A stretch of DNA of 15,075 nucleotides from Rugosibacter sp. (GTDB lineage: Bacteria > Pseudomonadota > Gammaproteobacteria > Burkholderiales > Rhodocyclaceae), in assembly GCA_023257495.1 (NCBI GenBank), contig JALRCC010000002.1:1-15075 (forward strand). Reading direction: 5' to 3'. This document shows positions 14,805-15,075 of this stretch, one piece after another; position 1 is the stretch's first letter; every line of letters starts with the position of its first letter. A program made the position numbers and the translations under genes. The notes beneath the pieces were generated by a model. That model was not told the DNA's origin, did not search any database, and saw nothing but the letters and a program-made list of their open reading frames with translations.

Positions 14805-15075
14805 ATGCATACGCTGAACGCCGCGCAACAAGCGGCTGTATCGTATGTCGATGGCCCGCTCTTGGTGTTGGCCGGTGCGGGCTCGGGCAAGACGCGCGTG
14901 ATCACGCAGAAAATTGCTTATCTCATCCGCGATTACGGTATTGCGCCATCGCACATCACGGCGATTACTTTCACCAACAAGGCCGCAAAAGAAATGCAGG
15001 CGCGCGCTAAAAATCTGCTAGGCGAGCGCGGTAAAGGTGTCATGATCAGCACGTTCCACTCGCTGGGTGTGCGCA
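14805..15075 (+). CDS. rep: Rep, ATP-dependent DNA helicase (UvrD/Rep family), 3' partial
   Basis: Rep is an SF1A 3'-5' helicase that helps replication forks pass protein blocks. Ninety codons are visible before the window ends. They show the Q motif ([10 protein letters not shown]8), Walker A (AGAGSGKT, about 23-30), motif Ia ([10 protein letters not shown], 55-64) and the [10 protein letters not shown] segment (about 79-88). The form of that last segment is closer to Rep than to UvrD. The ATG at 14805 is the only reasonable start, since an in-frame stop lies at 14775-14777. The ribosome binding site is weak. The gene probably follows lipA on the same transcript, separated by a 44-base spacer that holds repeat copy 4. 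Confidence 0.96.
   Translation, partial: MHTLNAAQQAAVSYVDGPLLVLAGAGSGKTRVITQKIAYLIRDYGIAPSHITAITFTNKAAKEMQARAKNLLGERGKGVMISTFHSLGVR

Overview
The window reads as bacterial chromosome, most likely from a betaproteobacterium or a close gammaproteobacterial relative. The evidence is the cell-wall and lipoate gene order rodA-rlpA ... dacC-dat-ybeD-lipB-lipA followed by rep, a Gram-negative arrangement. Base composition is moderate by eye. All thirteen genes lie on the + strand. Both ends are cut: rodA has lost its start and rep its end. The genus cannot be fixed from the sequence alone.

Layout. (1) 1-1952: rodA (partial) and rlpA, overlapping by ATGA; elongasome and peptidoglycan genes. (2) 1953-2358: a 406-base AT-rich gap with no convincing gene. 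(3) 2359-9516: a four-gene set of envelope proteins: a lipoprotein with Asp-box/YCF48-like repeats, an RND/MMPL-type inner-membrane transporter, a DUF1302 outer-membrane barrel and a DUF1329 periplasmic protein. A strong intrinsic terminator closes it at 9551-9575. (4) 9608-10786: a flavin-dependent monooxygenase of the acyl-CoA dehydrogenase fold, closed by a second terminator. (5) 10926-14760: dacC, a D-amino acid aminotransferase, ybeD, lipB and lipA, tightly packed with overlaps or a 2-base gap. (6) 14805-15075: the start of rep.

Regions 3 and 4 look like a catabolic/transport module set between rlpA and dacC, genes that are usually close together. The four envelope proteins cover the inner membrane, periplasm and outer membrane. 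They plausibly form one trans-envelope route for a hydrophobic substrate, with the monooxygenase acting on it or on a product inside the cell. That is inference; the substrate is unknown.

The most unusual signal is a dispersed 23-bp sequence present four times: at 1105-1127 (minus strand), 8087-8109, 12835-12857 and 14760-14782. Three copies are identical and the fourth differs at one base. Two lie inside unrelated genes, in opposite orientations and encoding different peptides. One lies between genes, and one overlaps the lipA stop codon just before rep. This suggests selection at the DNA level, for example an uptake-sequence-like or other genome-wide motif, rather than protein or RNA conservation.
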